Assembly: GCA_023411575.1 (NCBI GenBank)
Contig: JAEYOP010000040.1
Coordinates: 372,001-436,000 of the forward strand
Reading direction: 5' to 3'
Source: Bacillota bacterium
GTDB taxonomy: Bacteria > Bacillota > Clostridia > Acetivibrionales > DTU013
DNA length: 64,000 bases
The notes under the pieces are model-generated. The model was not told where the DNA came from, ran no database searches, and saw only the letters and a program-made list of their open reading frames with translations. Every line of letters starts with the position of its first letter. Positions within the stretch are counted from its first letter, which is position 1. A program made the translations under genes and the position numbers. This document shows, in pieces, positions 16,226 through 24,809 of this stretch.

Positions 16226-16903
16226 ATGATCAAAGCAGAAAATTTATTTTTTTCTTATACAGGTTCACCTCCGTATGTATTGGACGGTATCAATCTGGAC
16301 CTACACGCCGGCGAGTATGTATCGGTAGTGGGTGAAAACGGCTGCGGAAAATCCACGCTCATGCGGCTGATATTGAAATTTATTAAGCCGACCTCCGGAA
16401 GCATCGTTTCCCATGCAAAAAGAATCGGATATGTCCCGCAAAAAAATGATTTTTCCAATTCCGATTTCCCCATTACCGTCTTTGAAACCCTGAACTATTA
16501 CCGGAGGCTATTGGGCATAAAAAGCAAATCCACGGTTGCCGAAAATCTGGAGCGGGTCGGGATGTCGAGCTTTTCGAACGCTCTGATGGGTACCCTCTCG
16601 GGAGGTCAGAACCAAAAAATACTGCTCGCCAGAGCACTAATGGGAAATCCGGATCTGCTGATTCTGGATGAACCCTCCACTGGAGTGGATCGGAACAGCC
16701 AGAAGGAGATCTATGGATTTCTGAAAAAAATCAACCTGGAAAACGGCATCACCATTGTTTCCGTTGAACACAACCTGGACGCCGCCATTTCAAACTCGAC
16801 CGGGATATACCATCTGGCAGGCGGCCGGGGGCACCTTTGCACCCCGGAGCAATACACGGACGAATTTTTAAAACCGAAGGGAAAGGAAAACAACAATGCT
16901 TAA
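16226..16903 (+). CDS. znuC: Zinc ABC transporter ATP-binding protein
   Basis: 225 aa from ATG 16226, with GGAAGG 9 nt upstream. Complete ABC ATPase: Walker A GENGCGKST, Q-loop in IGYVPQKN, signature LSGGQNQKIL, Walker B LLILDEPSTG and H-loop VSVEHNLD. The length is right for the short ATPases of metal importers. It energises ZnuB in the cytoplasm. znuB begins 8 nt before its stop, a coupled overlap. Confidence 0.92.
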   Translation: MIKAENLFFSYTGSPPYVLDGINLDLHAGEYVSVVGENGCGKSTLMRLILKFIKPTSGSIVSHAKRIGYVPQKNDFSNSDFPITVFETLNYYRRLLGIKSKSTVAENLERVGMSSFSNALMGTLSGGQNQKILLARALMGNPDLLILDEPSTGVDRNSQKEIYGFLKKINLENGITIVSVEHNLDAAISNSTGIYHLAGGRGHLCTPEQYTDEFLKPKGKENNNA

Positions 16904-17711
16904 TTACGGCTTTATGCAAAACGCTCTTTTCATCTCCATCTTTATTTCTATTCTATGCCCCTGTATCGGCATCTTTTTGGTGCTCCGCCGCTACTCCATG
17001 ATCGGGGACACCCTGTCCCACGCTTCGCTGGCCGGCATTGCCATCGGACTGATGTCCGGTCAAAACCCGATCCTTGGCGCGTTTCTCTTTACCTCCGTCT
17101 GCGGCGCGCTTATCGAATTCCTGCGCAGCTATTTCAAAAAGTACACCGACCTGATCCTGACAATCGTCCTCTCCCTGAGTGTCGGCACCGCCATTACAAT
17201 CATCAGCTCCGGCAGGCTCCATGCAAATGCGGATTCCTTCCTGTTCGGCAGCATCCTGACCGTGACCCGATTCGATATGATTATGGTAGCGCTCCTCAGC
17301 GCTATTTCCGTATTGGCGCTTGTTCTTCTATACCACCGGATGGTTTATATCGCATACGATGAGGAGGCCGCCAAAATAGCGGGGGTAAAGGTCCGGCTGA
17401 TCAATTATGTTTTTTCCATTCTCGTAGCTTCTGCAATATCCGTATCCATCCGGATCGTGGGCGTGCTGGTGCTCAGCTCCATGATTGCCCTTCCCGTCGC
17501 CACGGCGCTGCAGCTTGGAAAAGGGTTTAAACTCACCCTGCTATTCTCGGTTGTTTTCAGTGTAACCGATATCATGCTGGGGTTGTTTGTTTCGTATTAC
17601 CTCAATGTCGCTCCCGGCGGCTTTACCGCTCTGATTTCGGTTGCGGTCCTTGTTTTGGTTTTACTGTCCAAAAAGATACACGCAAGCGTCACCGCCATCC
17701 GGAACAAATGA
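16896..17711 (+). CDS. znuB: Zinc ABC transporter permease
   Basis: 271 aa, eight to nine transmembrane helices of the ABC-3 family: FISIFISILCPCIGIFLVLRR at the N-terminus, then YSMIGDTLSHASLAGIAIG with the family's conserved D-x-[LI]-[SA]-H, and EEAAKIAGVKVRLINYVF as the cytoplasmic coupling helix before VVGVLVLSSMIALPVATA-like segments. It forms the membrane channel for zinc. The gene overlaps znuC by 8 nt and ends convergent with the DUF1980 gene. Confidence 0.9.
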   Translation: MLNYGFMQNALFISIFISILCPCIGIFLVLRRYSMIGDTLSHASLAGIAIGLMSGQNPILGAFLFTSVCGALIEFLRSYFKKYTDLILTIVLSLSVGTAITIISSGRLHANADSFLFGSILTVTRFDMIMVALLSAISVLALVLLYHRMVYIAYDEEAAKIAGVKVRLINYVFSILVASAISVSIRIVGVLVLSSMIALPVATALQLGKGFKLTLLFSVVFSVTDIMLGLFVSYYLNVAPGGFTALISVAVLVLVLLSKKIHASVTAIRNK

Positions 17712-17746
17712 CCCAAAATGCCGGCCGCTTGCGGAATCCTCTCCTT

Positions 17747-18814
17747 TTACGGATAGACATAGTCCTCCACTTTCGAGGCAGGCGTTATTTTCGTTACGGC
17801 AATACGAGGCTCATCATATTTCTCTCCTTCGTATTCGTATTGCCCTATAATAAGAGTCCCTTCCACCGTCACCCATGAATTTTCTGTCAGACCGGCAGCT
17901 TTGTCATATTCACAGAATACACCGGCCGGCGATAAATCCGCAGCGCAGCACGACATCATCAAACGGGCGGGCACAAACTCATTTTTCGCCATAATCTCCG
18001 GATCCTTGAAAACAAACCCGGTCATGCTAATGGTATATCCTTTGTATTTTTCCATGTCCTCATAGAGGGTGGCGAGCCAGAAGCTAAAATCATCGTTTGA
18101 AACGGTAATGCGTTTATTTTTTTCATTTAAGCCAGGCAGATCGGCTATCGCTTCTTCTTCCTCCGTATCGCTTTGTGTTTCGGTCTGCAAATCGGGCACA
18201 GCCGCTTCCGAAGAAGCAGCCACAGTACTTTCCGTGGGCTGATCCTCTTCCGAAGTGTATGCCGCAGCTATATCAACTGTATCAGTCGTGTCAGTATTGA
18301 CATCCACAGACGGATCATCCGTCGAAGAGCCCGTTTCCTCGATATCAACATTATTTATAGACTGGTCATCTGCTAAAGTGTCTGCCGCCTCAATATCAAC
18401 ATTGTCTACGGACGAATCACCCGTCGGAACACTCGCCGAGCCATCCCCTTTTGTCGTATTATTAGAGCTTTTTTCAGCTAGGCTTGCGAATGCTTTCCCG
18501 CTTGAAAAGCCTGAAGAATAGCCAGTGGTACCGATTGCCGTATGAGGCAGCAGGAGAAGGATAACAGGGATCGCCAGAACGAGGCAATGTGCCGCACGGG
18601 TCCTGTGCTGGGGCCGGAATAGCCGAAAAAGTCCTCCCAGCGCCCAAATCGCCATGACGGCCGAAGTAAAATAAAAGTACGGCACCATCCTGGGAGTAAC
18701 ATACCACTGGTATTTGCCGGTAGAAACCAGATATAGCATCAGAACGGCAAACGCCATGTAACTTATTAATTCCAAAAACACCTGGGGATTCAGCACTTTT
18801 TTCTGCGTATGCAT
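17747..18814 (-). CDS. TIGR03943/DUF1980 (YcgQ-like) membrane protein with acidic insert
   Basis: 355 aa. Three N-terminal hydrophobic segments (LELISYMAFAVLMLYLVSTG, MVPYFYFTSAVMAIWALGGL, LVLAIPVILLLLPH) precede a long Asp/Thr/Ser/Val-rich region (about residues 125-215), in which the unit VDNVDIEAADT / INNVDIEETGS / DTTDTVDIAAA repeats imperfectly. The C-terminal domain (VSNDDFSFWLATLYEDMEKYKGY, MSCCAADLSPAGVFCEY) is the DUF1980 core with its CC motif. YcgQ proteins are partners of YcgR permeases, and here the gene starts 6 nt after the permease-fusion stop. The extra acidic region may bind metal or be a spacer; that is inference. Confidence 0.8.
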   Translation of the reverse strand: MHTQKKVLNPQVFLELISYMAFAVLMLYLVSTGKYQWYVTPRMVPYFYFTSAVMAIWALGGLFRLFRPQHRTRAAHCLVLAIPVILLLLPHTAIGTTGYSSGFSSGKAFASLAEKSSNNTTKGDGSASVPTGDSSVDNVDIEAADTLADDQSINNVDIEETGSSTDDPSVDVNTDTTDTVDIAAAYTSEEDQPTESTVAASSEAAVPDLQTETQSDTEEEEAIADLPGLNEKNKRITVSNDDFSFWLATLYEDMEKYKGYTISMTGFVFKDPEIMAKNEFVPARLMMSCCAADLSPAGVFCEYDKAAGLTENSWVTVEGTLIIGQYEYEGEKYDEPRIAVTKITPASKVEDYVYP

Positions 18815-18819
18815 TTACA

Positions 18820-20391
18820 TCAACCTCCTGTGGCCAATCGTGCAAATAAAAACACAACGAGGAAACATACTGTGAAGGCAACGAAGACCAGCCTTCCGAT
18901 AAACCGCTTTGAAAAACCACTCGATAACATAATGACATTCTTGATGTCGATCATCGGACCGAAGACCAGGAATCCCATGACCGCCCCCAGCGGGAATCTT
19001 GAAGCGAAGCTGCGGGCAATCACCGCATCGGACGAGGAGCACAGGGAAAGAAGGAACGCCATCCCCATCATCGCAAGCAGCAAAACGGCAAAATCCATGC
19101 CGTTCCGGAGGGAAACCGCTTTCGTAATCGTTACCTGGAAAACGGAAGCAACAAACGCACCAATCATAAGGTATTTCCCTACATTGAAAAACTCCGTTTG
19201 GGAATGGCGGAGAAACAAGCCCGCTTTCCCTTTCAGCGTCGTGACGCTTTCCGCCCCCTCGTAACAGCCGCAGCTGCACATAAGGCCGTCAAAGCCGCCT
19301 GACAGCACCTTGGAGCCGGAAGGCCGAAGGGCAAACCACAGCCCGATCAAAACAGCGGCGACGATGCCGAGACCGACACGTGCCGCAACAATCCGAAGGT
19401 TGCCGTTAAACGCATAGTAGGTGGACAGCATGACAACGGGATTGATGATCGGAGTAGCCGTCATAAAGGTAACGGCTGCCGACATCGGGACACCTTTCCT
19501 CACCAAGCTTCTGAAAATGGGAATAGAAGCGCAGTCGCAGACCGGCAGGCAAAACCCGCCCAAAATGGCCGCCAGCATCCCCCACCCGAGCTTCTTCGGA
19601 AATCTGCGTTCAATCGCTTCCTTGGATATGAAAACCTGAATGATCGATGAAATCAACACCCCGATCAGCAAAAACGGCACGGCCTGAAGCAGGATCCCCA
19701 GAAACACATTGATGATCGTGTTGGCCGGCGTCTGGGAAAGTTCAAAAACCGGTACCGCCAAAAGATAGATCAGGATAAACAAAAGGATCCCAATGCAGAA
19801 AGTGTTGACCGGGCTTCTTTTCCTGCGATAGACTTCGCCATAAATCTTTTCGGTTTGTTTGATGTCAAACAGCTTTACGCCGGGATTGATACTGCGCAGA
19901 ATCCTTCTGACACGGTCGTGGTCCTTGCGGGAGCGCAAATCTCTTGCTATCGCAAAATCACAGCTCGCGATTTGCTCGGGCAGGGCCCCGCCCGTCTTTC
20001 CCAGCAGGTTTTCCAGCGTCCCGGCATCCGTCATATGCACTACCTTTTCCATGCGGCAGAGACGATACAGGGACGGATGCAGAAACAGGGCCTGCAACCG
20101 GGCGAACTGGGTGACGCCGTTCCACTCGATCCAGATATCCTCCACCGGATTTTTGAGCAAATACCCGCGGACCTGCTCTATGATCTGCTCTGAATTCTGT
20201 TCCAGCATCCGCTTGGAAAAATTCATCACCGTGCAATTGGAATACCGGCTGTTGAACTCCTCTTCGCCGGATTCGAACTGGAGCAGCAGCATCTGCACAT
20301 CCCTTAATTTCCGGTTGTTGAGCAATTTATTCAAAAGCGTTGTTTTACCGGCATCCAGGAAACCGGTTACCACGTAGATGGGTATATGCAA
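18820..20391 (-). CDS. CobW-like P-loop GTPase fused to YcgR/ArsP-type permease
   Basis: About 523 aa. The TTG at 20391 is chosen: GGGGAG lies 7 nt upstream and the spacing to the preceding stop is 5 nt; GTG at 20400 is an alternative. Residues 1-190 resemble COG0523 GTPases: IPIYVVTGFLDAGKTTLLNK is a full Walker A, but the CxCC metal motif of the family is absent. Residues about 205-523 form a DUF318/ArsP_1 permease with about eight helices, the motif GGFCLPVCDCASIPIFRSL, FMTATPIINPVVML, a cysteine loop MCSCGCYEG and SLCSSSDAVIARSF. Neighbours are a canonical CobW-like protein and the YcgQ-type partner. A role in metal export or delivery is likely; the substrate is unknown. Confidence 0.8.
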   Translation of the reverse strand: MHIPIYVVTGFLDAGKTTLLNKLLNNRKLRDVQMLLLQFESGEEEFNSRYSNCTVMNFSKRMLEQNSEQIIEQVRGYLLKNPVEDIWIEWNGVTQFARLQALFLHPSLYRLCRMEKVVHMTDAGTLENLLGKTGGALPEQIASCDFAIARDLRSRKDHDRVRRILRSINPGVKLFDIKQTEKIYGEVYRRKRSPVNTFCIGILLFILIYLLAVPVFELSQTPANTIINVFLGILLQAVPFLLIGVLISSIIQVFISKEAIERRFPKKLGWGMLAAILGGFCLPVCDCASIPIFRSLVRKGVPMSAAVTFMTATPIINPVVMLSTYYAFNGNLRIVAARVGLGIVAAVLIGLWFALRPSGSKVLSGGFDGLMCSCGCYEGAESVTTLKGKAGLFLRHSQTEFFNVGKYLMIGAFVASVFQVTITKAVSLRNGMDFAVLLLAMMGMAFLLSLCSSSDAVIARSFASRFPLGAVMGFLVFGPMIDIKNVIMLSSGFSKRFIGRLVFVAFTVCFLVVFLFARLATGG

Positions 20392-20396
20392 AAGCC

Positions 20397-21362
20397 TCAC
20401 TCCCCGCTGAAAAGTCCGGTCAATTTTTGCCTGTGCAAATTCCGGCCTATGATACACAGCATATCCCCCCGGGTAAAGCAATTCGCGATCTTCAAATCTC
20501 CCGGGAGATATTGCAGGTTCATATATCCGTTTACTCCGCGAACGATCCCTTTGGCCCGAAGAACCGTTCCATATTGATTCTGCTCCAATTTATTTATGCA
20601 GGTCTTCAGGTCTTCGGCTGTAAATTCCCGATCCGTCCGTATGGTAACGGTGTCGAAGACCTCTTCTGCCGAATGGTCATGATCACAAGCCTCGTGATCC
20701 CCATGTGCATGAGTGCCATGATGGCATCCGCACCCGTGAGCATGACCGAAGTGTTCATCATGCCCGGAATGCCCGTGTTGGGGAAATAATATCTCATCGG
20801 CACTTATTTGGTTCCAGGGCTTCGAAAAGACAACAGCCTGTGTATTCAAGCTTTTAACCAACTGACAGGCATCCTTCACCCGGTCTGGAAAATCCTCGGC
20901 ACGGCTGAGCAATAGGACATCCGCATTCCGGATCTGGTCTTCAAAAAACTCGCCGAAGTTGTCAAGATACATTTTGCAGCGTTTCACGTCCACCACCGTA
21001 ATTTTGGACTTGAGCTCCGCGCACGCGAGAATACGCGGGTCCGAACAGGCTTTCATAATATCCGACAGCTTGCCCACCCCGGACGGTTCGATAATGATTT
21101 TATCCGGGTGGAAGCGCTCCAGAAGCTCCTGGAGGGCTTTTGCGAAATCACCCGAAAGGCTGCAGCAAATGCAGCCGGAATTCATCTCCTTCACTTCTAT
21201 GCCGCCCGATTTGAGAAGGGCCGCATCGACGCTTATTTCGCCGAAATCATTTTCAATCAGGACGACCTTTTCATCCTTCAAGGCCTCTTTGAGCAGCTTC
21301 TGGATCAGCGTGGTTTTCCCCGCTCCCAGGAAGCCCGAAATGACATATATTTGTGTTCTCAT
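20397..21362 (-). CDS. CobW/COG0523 family GTPase with His-rich metal loop (zinc chaperone type)
   Basis: 321 aa from the ATG at 21362, chosen for AGGGGG upstream over a longer frame. N-terminal GTPase: Walker A GFLGAGKTTL, the metal motif GCICCSL (CxCC) and IIEPSGVGKLSD. A His/Asp/Cys-rich loop (HGHSGHDEHFGHAHGCGCHH then HAHGDHEACDHDH) at about residues 205-240 precedes the C-terminal CobW_C domain. These proteins use GTP to place zinc or other metals in target proteins; YciC of Bacillus subtilis is the Zur-controlled example. Next to znuACB, a zinc-limitation role is likely. It is co-directional with the permease fusion, 5 nt downstream. Confidence 0.87.
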   Translation of the reverse strand: MRTQIYVISGFLGAGKTTLIQKLLKEALKDEKVVLIENDFGEISVDAALLKSGGIEVKEMNSGCICCSLSGDFAKALQELLERFHPDKIIIEPSGVGKLSDIMKACSDPRILACAELKSKITVVDVKRCKMYLDNFGEFFEDQIRNADVLLLSRAEDFPDRVKDACQLVKSLNTQAVVFSKPWNQISADEILFPQHGHSGHDEHFGHAHGCGCHHGTHAHGDHEACDHDHSAEEVFDTVTIRTDREFTAEDLKTCINKLEQNQYGTVLRAKGIVRGVNGYMNLQYLPGDLKIANCFTRGDMLCIIGRNLHRQKLTGLFSGE

Positions 21363-21465
21363 GAAATCCCCCTGTAGAAAGCAATCGATATTGACCGCCA
21401 TTTTATGATTTGGAGCGCAAAACGGCGCACTACACCCGCAAATGGATACAGCACGCCGATAGAGA

Positions 21466-21780
21466 TCAATTATTAAATTGCACCTTCAGGGTTTGAAGAG
21501 TCGGATGGGATATGGAAAACAGCCGTTCATAATCAAGCCGTTCGATACGGCGCAGCGCCAGCATCCCTATAATAACGGACAAAATCGCAAGCGCAGACAG
21601 TGTTTTAACCGTATCCAGGATGGCTTGAATCACGGCGCAGACAGGGCATTGCCCCTCGGAACAGTCGCGATGGCCGTGCCACATGATATGCAAAAGTGAA
21701 AAGGCAAATAAAGCAATAAAGCATACGCACAGAGCAATAGATATTATCTTTATATATCGGCTAATATCCGCTTTACGCAT
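21466..21780 (-). CDS. Small membrane protein with His/Cys loop, 104 aa
   Basis: Two transmembrane helices (IISIALCVCFIALFAFSLLHI and TLSALAILSVIIGMLALRR) flank a short loop MWHGHRDCSEGQCPVCAV, with His-x-His and C-x4-C-x2-C, a good small metal-binding site facing the outside. I do not know the family by name. It is the first gene of the minus-strand block leading to the CobW-like GTPase (103-nt gap), so a part in zinc handling is reasonable. A good promoter stands about 100 nt upstream. Confidence 0.7.
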   Translation of the reverse strand: MRKADISRYIKIISIALCVCFIALFAFSLLHIMWHGHRDCSEGQCPVCAVIQAILDTVKTLSALAILSVIIGMLALRRIERLDYERLFSISHPTLQTLKVQFNN

Positions 21781-21877
21781 TTTGCTTCCCCTTCCTTACA
21801 GTGGGAGCCCTCGCCATTGTCAGCAAGAGCGTTACACCTATTGAATTTTCCCCGGTTATGCCGCCCTGACCGTCATT

Positions 21878-21906
21878 ATTGTAGCATATTTTCCTATTGC
21901 TATCAA
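21878..21906 (-). promoter_or_regulatory. Promoter of small membrane protein / CobW operon
   Basis: Minus strand: TTGATA (21901-21906) and TACAAT (21878-21883) with 17-bp spacing. It should drive the block down to the DUF1980 gene. No copy of the TGCAAA-N9-TTTGCA operator is seen here. Confidence 0.6.
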
Positions 21907-22018
21907 TCTGAATACTATGCCTACGTGTCCCTTTTAAACATATATTAACCTCTAACAAATAAGGGCTTCCTTTATCGATTTTATACCTCACATGGAGAGG
22001 GTGTTTGGGTCCGCCGTT

Positions 22019-22786
22019 TTATTTTGACGACCAGTGATTTAAGCGGTAGGCGGTAGGCGATTGGCCAATTTCCCGCCGAAATTGCTTGGCGAAATACTTG
22101 GTGTCGAAAAACCCGACTTCGTCCGCGATTTCCTGAATCTGCAGGTCGGATTCAACCAGCAGCTCCTTGGCTCTGCGGATGCGGATCCCGTTGAGGTAGT
22201 CCACCATACCGATCCCAATGATTTCCTTGAAGCGCCGGCACATATAATCCTTGTTCAAGTGGAAAAAATCCGCACATGCCTGCTGCTGGATTTTCTTGTT
22301 GAAGTTTTGCTCCAGATAGTCGGCAATGTGCTGAATCCTGGCGTCGATATGGCTTCTGCTGTTCTTGTCGAAGGGCATTTCCCCGCCGGAATCCTCCTCA
22401 TGGCCGGACGCAGCTTGTCTGACTTTGGAGATGGCCTTTTGCAGTGCTTGTATCGCAACTTGCTGTTCAATAGGCTTGAGCAGATAATCGACGCCGCCGA
22501 GGATAAACATAGTGCGGATATATTCATAATCGTCATATCCGGAAATGGCGATGGCCTTCGTTCGCAGCCTTTCGCTGTTGATGTGATTCAGGATCTCGGT
22601 TCCGAGCATATTCCCAATCACGACGTCGATGAAGGCGATTTCCGGCTTTTCTTCCTCCAGCAGCCGGATTGCTTCCGGAACGCTGCCGGCCACCAGTGTG
22701 CGATCAACCCCCATTTCCTCCCATGGTATCAGCAAAAGGAGCGCATCAATTACGTGCTGCTCGTCGTCAACAATCAGAACCGTCAT
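22019..22786 (-). CDS. YesN-type response regulator with AraC HTH
   Basis: 255 aa. The receiver domain begins TVLIVDDEQHVIDALLLL with the acidic pair at residues 7-8 and the phospho-acceptor Asp in EIAFIDVVIGNM (about 54), then KAIAISGYDDYEY and DYLLKPIE. The C-terminal AraC/XylS domain shows both helix-turn-helix units (QQACADFFHLNKDYMCRRFK and IQEIADEVGFFDTKYFAKQF). The start overlaps the kinase stop by 4 nt. Such YesN proteins usually activate nearby carbohydrate transport operons, here most likely the ABC transporter and cupin genes upstream on the same strand. Confidence 0.92.
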   Translation of the reverse strand: MTVLIVDDEQHVIDALLLLIPWEEMGVDRTLVAGSVPEAIRLLEEEKPEIAFIDVVIGNMLGTEILNHINSERLRTKAIAISGYDDYEYIRTMFILGGVDYLLKPIEQQVAIQALQKAISKVRQAASGHEEDSGGEMPFDKNSRSHIDARIQHIADYLEQNFNKKIQQQACADFFHLNKDYMCRRFKEIIGIGMVDYLNGIRIRRAKELLVESDLQIQEIADEVGFFDTKYFAKQFRREIGQSPTAYRLNHWSSK

Positions 22787-24714
22787 CTCTCTCCCCCCAC
22801 AGTTTGCTCCTGTGCAGTCCCGGATTGCGGTTGAGTCGCCACCGGTATGCAGAATGCAGTTGTTGTACCCCCAAGCTCGTTGGGATGAATTTCAATATCG
22901 CACTTGCCAAAGCTGAGCAGAAGACGCGTATACACGTTCTTGATGCCGATAAATGCTCCCTGCCAGATGCGCTCCTCATCCATCCGGTACGATTCGCCTC
23001 CCCTTTCTTCCTCGGCGGATACGTGCCTGTCGATATCGCGCAGACTTTGCTTGAGCAGGAGCACGCTATCCTCCGATATGGCGACGCCGTTGTCCTCAAC
23101 CACGACACATAATACGCTGTTCCGTACGGTTGCGCTTATGCGAAGAACACTCCCTTTGTTGCGGTACAGATTGCCGTGGGTGATCGAGTTTTCAACAAGC
23201 GGCTGTATCGTCATTTTGGGAATCCGGATCGTCCTCGCTTCCGGCTCGATTTGGAACTCATCCTCCCCGGAATTGCCGAAGCGCATCTTTTGAAGGGACA
23301 GGTAACGCTGGACATATTCAATTTCCTGCGACAGCGGCACAGAAGAAGGCTCAAGTGCCATCGCATAATGCAGCATCTGGCCGAAGCTGGACAGAAGCTG
23401 ATATTGATGCAGGTCCTGATTGCGCAATGCATTCGTCGCGAAGCACTGGATGGAGTTGAAGATGAAATGGGGGTTGATCTGTGCCTGCAGCATGTTGAGC
23501 TTCGCGTGCGTATTTGCCAATTCCAGCTCATACTGCCGGATTGTAAAATCATGCATGGAGCCTACCATTGTTTCAAACATTTCCACCAGCGTCCCGATTT
23601 CGTCGTTTTTCCGATATACGATGTAATCCGATAAAAAGACTTCCTGCTGCCAGGAGCGCGAACGTACCATTTGCTTCATATATGCGGTCAATCGTTTTAA
23701 TTGATGCAGGAAGCGGTATATCCAGTATACATTAAACACGAGGACGAGCGAAAAGCCGATGATCAGCAATGCAAGAAGCATCATGGCCTGTCTCCAGGAT
23801 GCGCCATAAATATTCTTTATGGGCACGGTTTTGATAATCGTCCAATTTAAATTGTCAGACTGCATCCGCCCTTGCATGACCAATTGTCCATTGTTTATAT
23901 AGCTGCCGTAATCCGATTCCCCTTTGCTGAATGAAAAATTGCGGACAGCACGGATGTTTTTCAGAATATCGTCTTGCTTGCTCGCTGCTATAATAAGCCC
24001 GTTTTCATCGATCACATAGACCGCTTCCTCTTCATTATAGGCAAACTGGCAATTTTCCATAATAAAAGAAATCGGCATATCAATCCCCAGATAGGCGACT
24101 TCTCTACTTGCATGCGGAAGATTAAAGATGGGGATCCAGATGGTAAAAACATAGTCCTGCACGCTTTCCGACTTTGAGAAGCCGACAACATGTCCGTATG
24201 AAGTCATGATGTGTGTGGTTTGTATATAGATATCGCGATAGGATTTGAACGTCGGCAATTCATCAGCGGTAAGTTTAAGCGGTGAGGTCGATGTCTGCAG
24301 ATTTTCCGTGATATACAAATACGATATGTTTTGACCCGGTACAGCCAGATAAATCTGCTTTGCCGTGGAGGAAGAATAGTAAATAGAACTCAAATAATTA
24401 AAAATCTTCTTCTTGTCGATCACGTGTATCCGATTTTCGCCGCTATAGGCTAAAGTCGATAACATTTCATTGTCAATATAGATTGATTTAGCTGCTGCGA
24501 TGCAATTCGACAAATAATAGTTTATATTTTCACTCGAAACACGCATTGCGGTTTCTGTCTGCTGTTCATATTGCCGGAGCGCCGAGCTTCGCATGGTCCG
24601 ATAGAAGAAAAACGCAAAAACGGCCATGGACACGAGCAAAGACACGATCAGAGTGAACAGTATTTTCCAAAGAATGCTGCGATAGTTTTTTTTATTAATC
24701 GGCTGATTAAGCAT
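22783..24714 (-). CDS. YesM-type sensor histidine kinase
   Basis: 643 aa from ATG 24714, with AAGGA 5 nt upstream. Layout: TM1 at about 15-40, a large extracellular sensing domain (dCache-like) to about 295, TM2 (MMLLALLIIGFSLVLVFNVY), a HAMP-like linker, then the His_kinase domain with MLQAQINPHFIFNSI carrying the phospho-accepting His, and a HATPase with IQPLVENSITHG and VVEDNGVAI. This is the YesM/LytS arrangement. It pairs with the overlapping YesN regulator and probably senses a sugar or oligosaccharide outside the cell. Confidence 0.9.
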   Translation of the reverse strand: MLNQPINKKNYRSILWKILFTLIVSLLVSMAVFAFFFYRTMRSSALRQYEQQTETAMRVSSENINYYLSNCIAAAKSIYIDNEMLSTLAYSGENRIHVIDKKKIFNYLSSIYYSSSTAKQIYLAVPGQNISYLYITENLQTSTSPLKLTADELPTFKSYRDIYIQTTHIMTSYGHVVGFSKSESVQDYVFTIWIPIFNLPHASREVAYLGIDMPISFIMENCQFAYNEEEAVYVIDENGLIIAASKQDDILKNIRAVRNFSFSKGESDYGSYINNGQLVMQGRMQSDNLNWTIIKTVPIKNIYGASWRQAMMLLALLIIGFSLVLVFNVYWIYRFLHQLKRLTAYMKQMVRSRSWQQEVFLSDYIVYRKNDEIGTLVEMFETMVGSMHDFTIRQYELELANTHAKLNMLQAQINPHFIFNSIQCFATNALRNQDLHQYQLLSSFGQMLHYAMALEPSSVPLSQEIEYVQRYLSLQKMRFGNSGEDEFQIEPEARTIRIPKMTIQPLVENSITHGNLYRNKGSVLRISATVRNSVLCVVVEDNGVAISEDSVLLLKQSLRDIDRHVSAEEERGGESYRMDEERIWQGAFIGIKNVYTRLLLSFGKCDIEIHPNELGGTTTAFCIPVATQPQSGTAQEQTVGGER

Positions 24715-24809
24715 TTTATTCCTTAATAAACCCTCACAGTATGGCATCTGCAGAAAACTCGCCTTCTCTTTCACCAGATAATATTAACATAATATCGGAA
24801 TAAAGACAA

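Noticed and set aside
21773..21991. Minus-strand frame of 72 codons upstream of the small membrane protein
   Set aside because: It covers the probable promoter (21878-21906) and lacks a convincing ribosome binding site.
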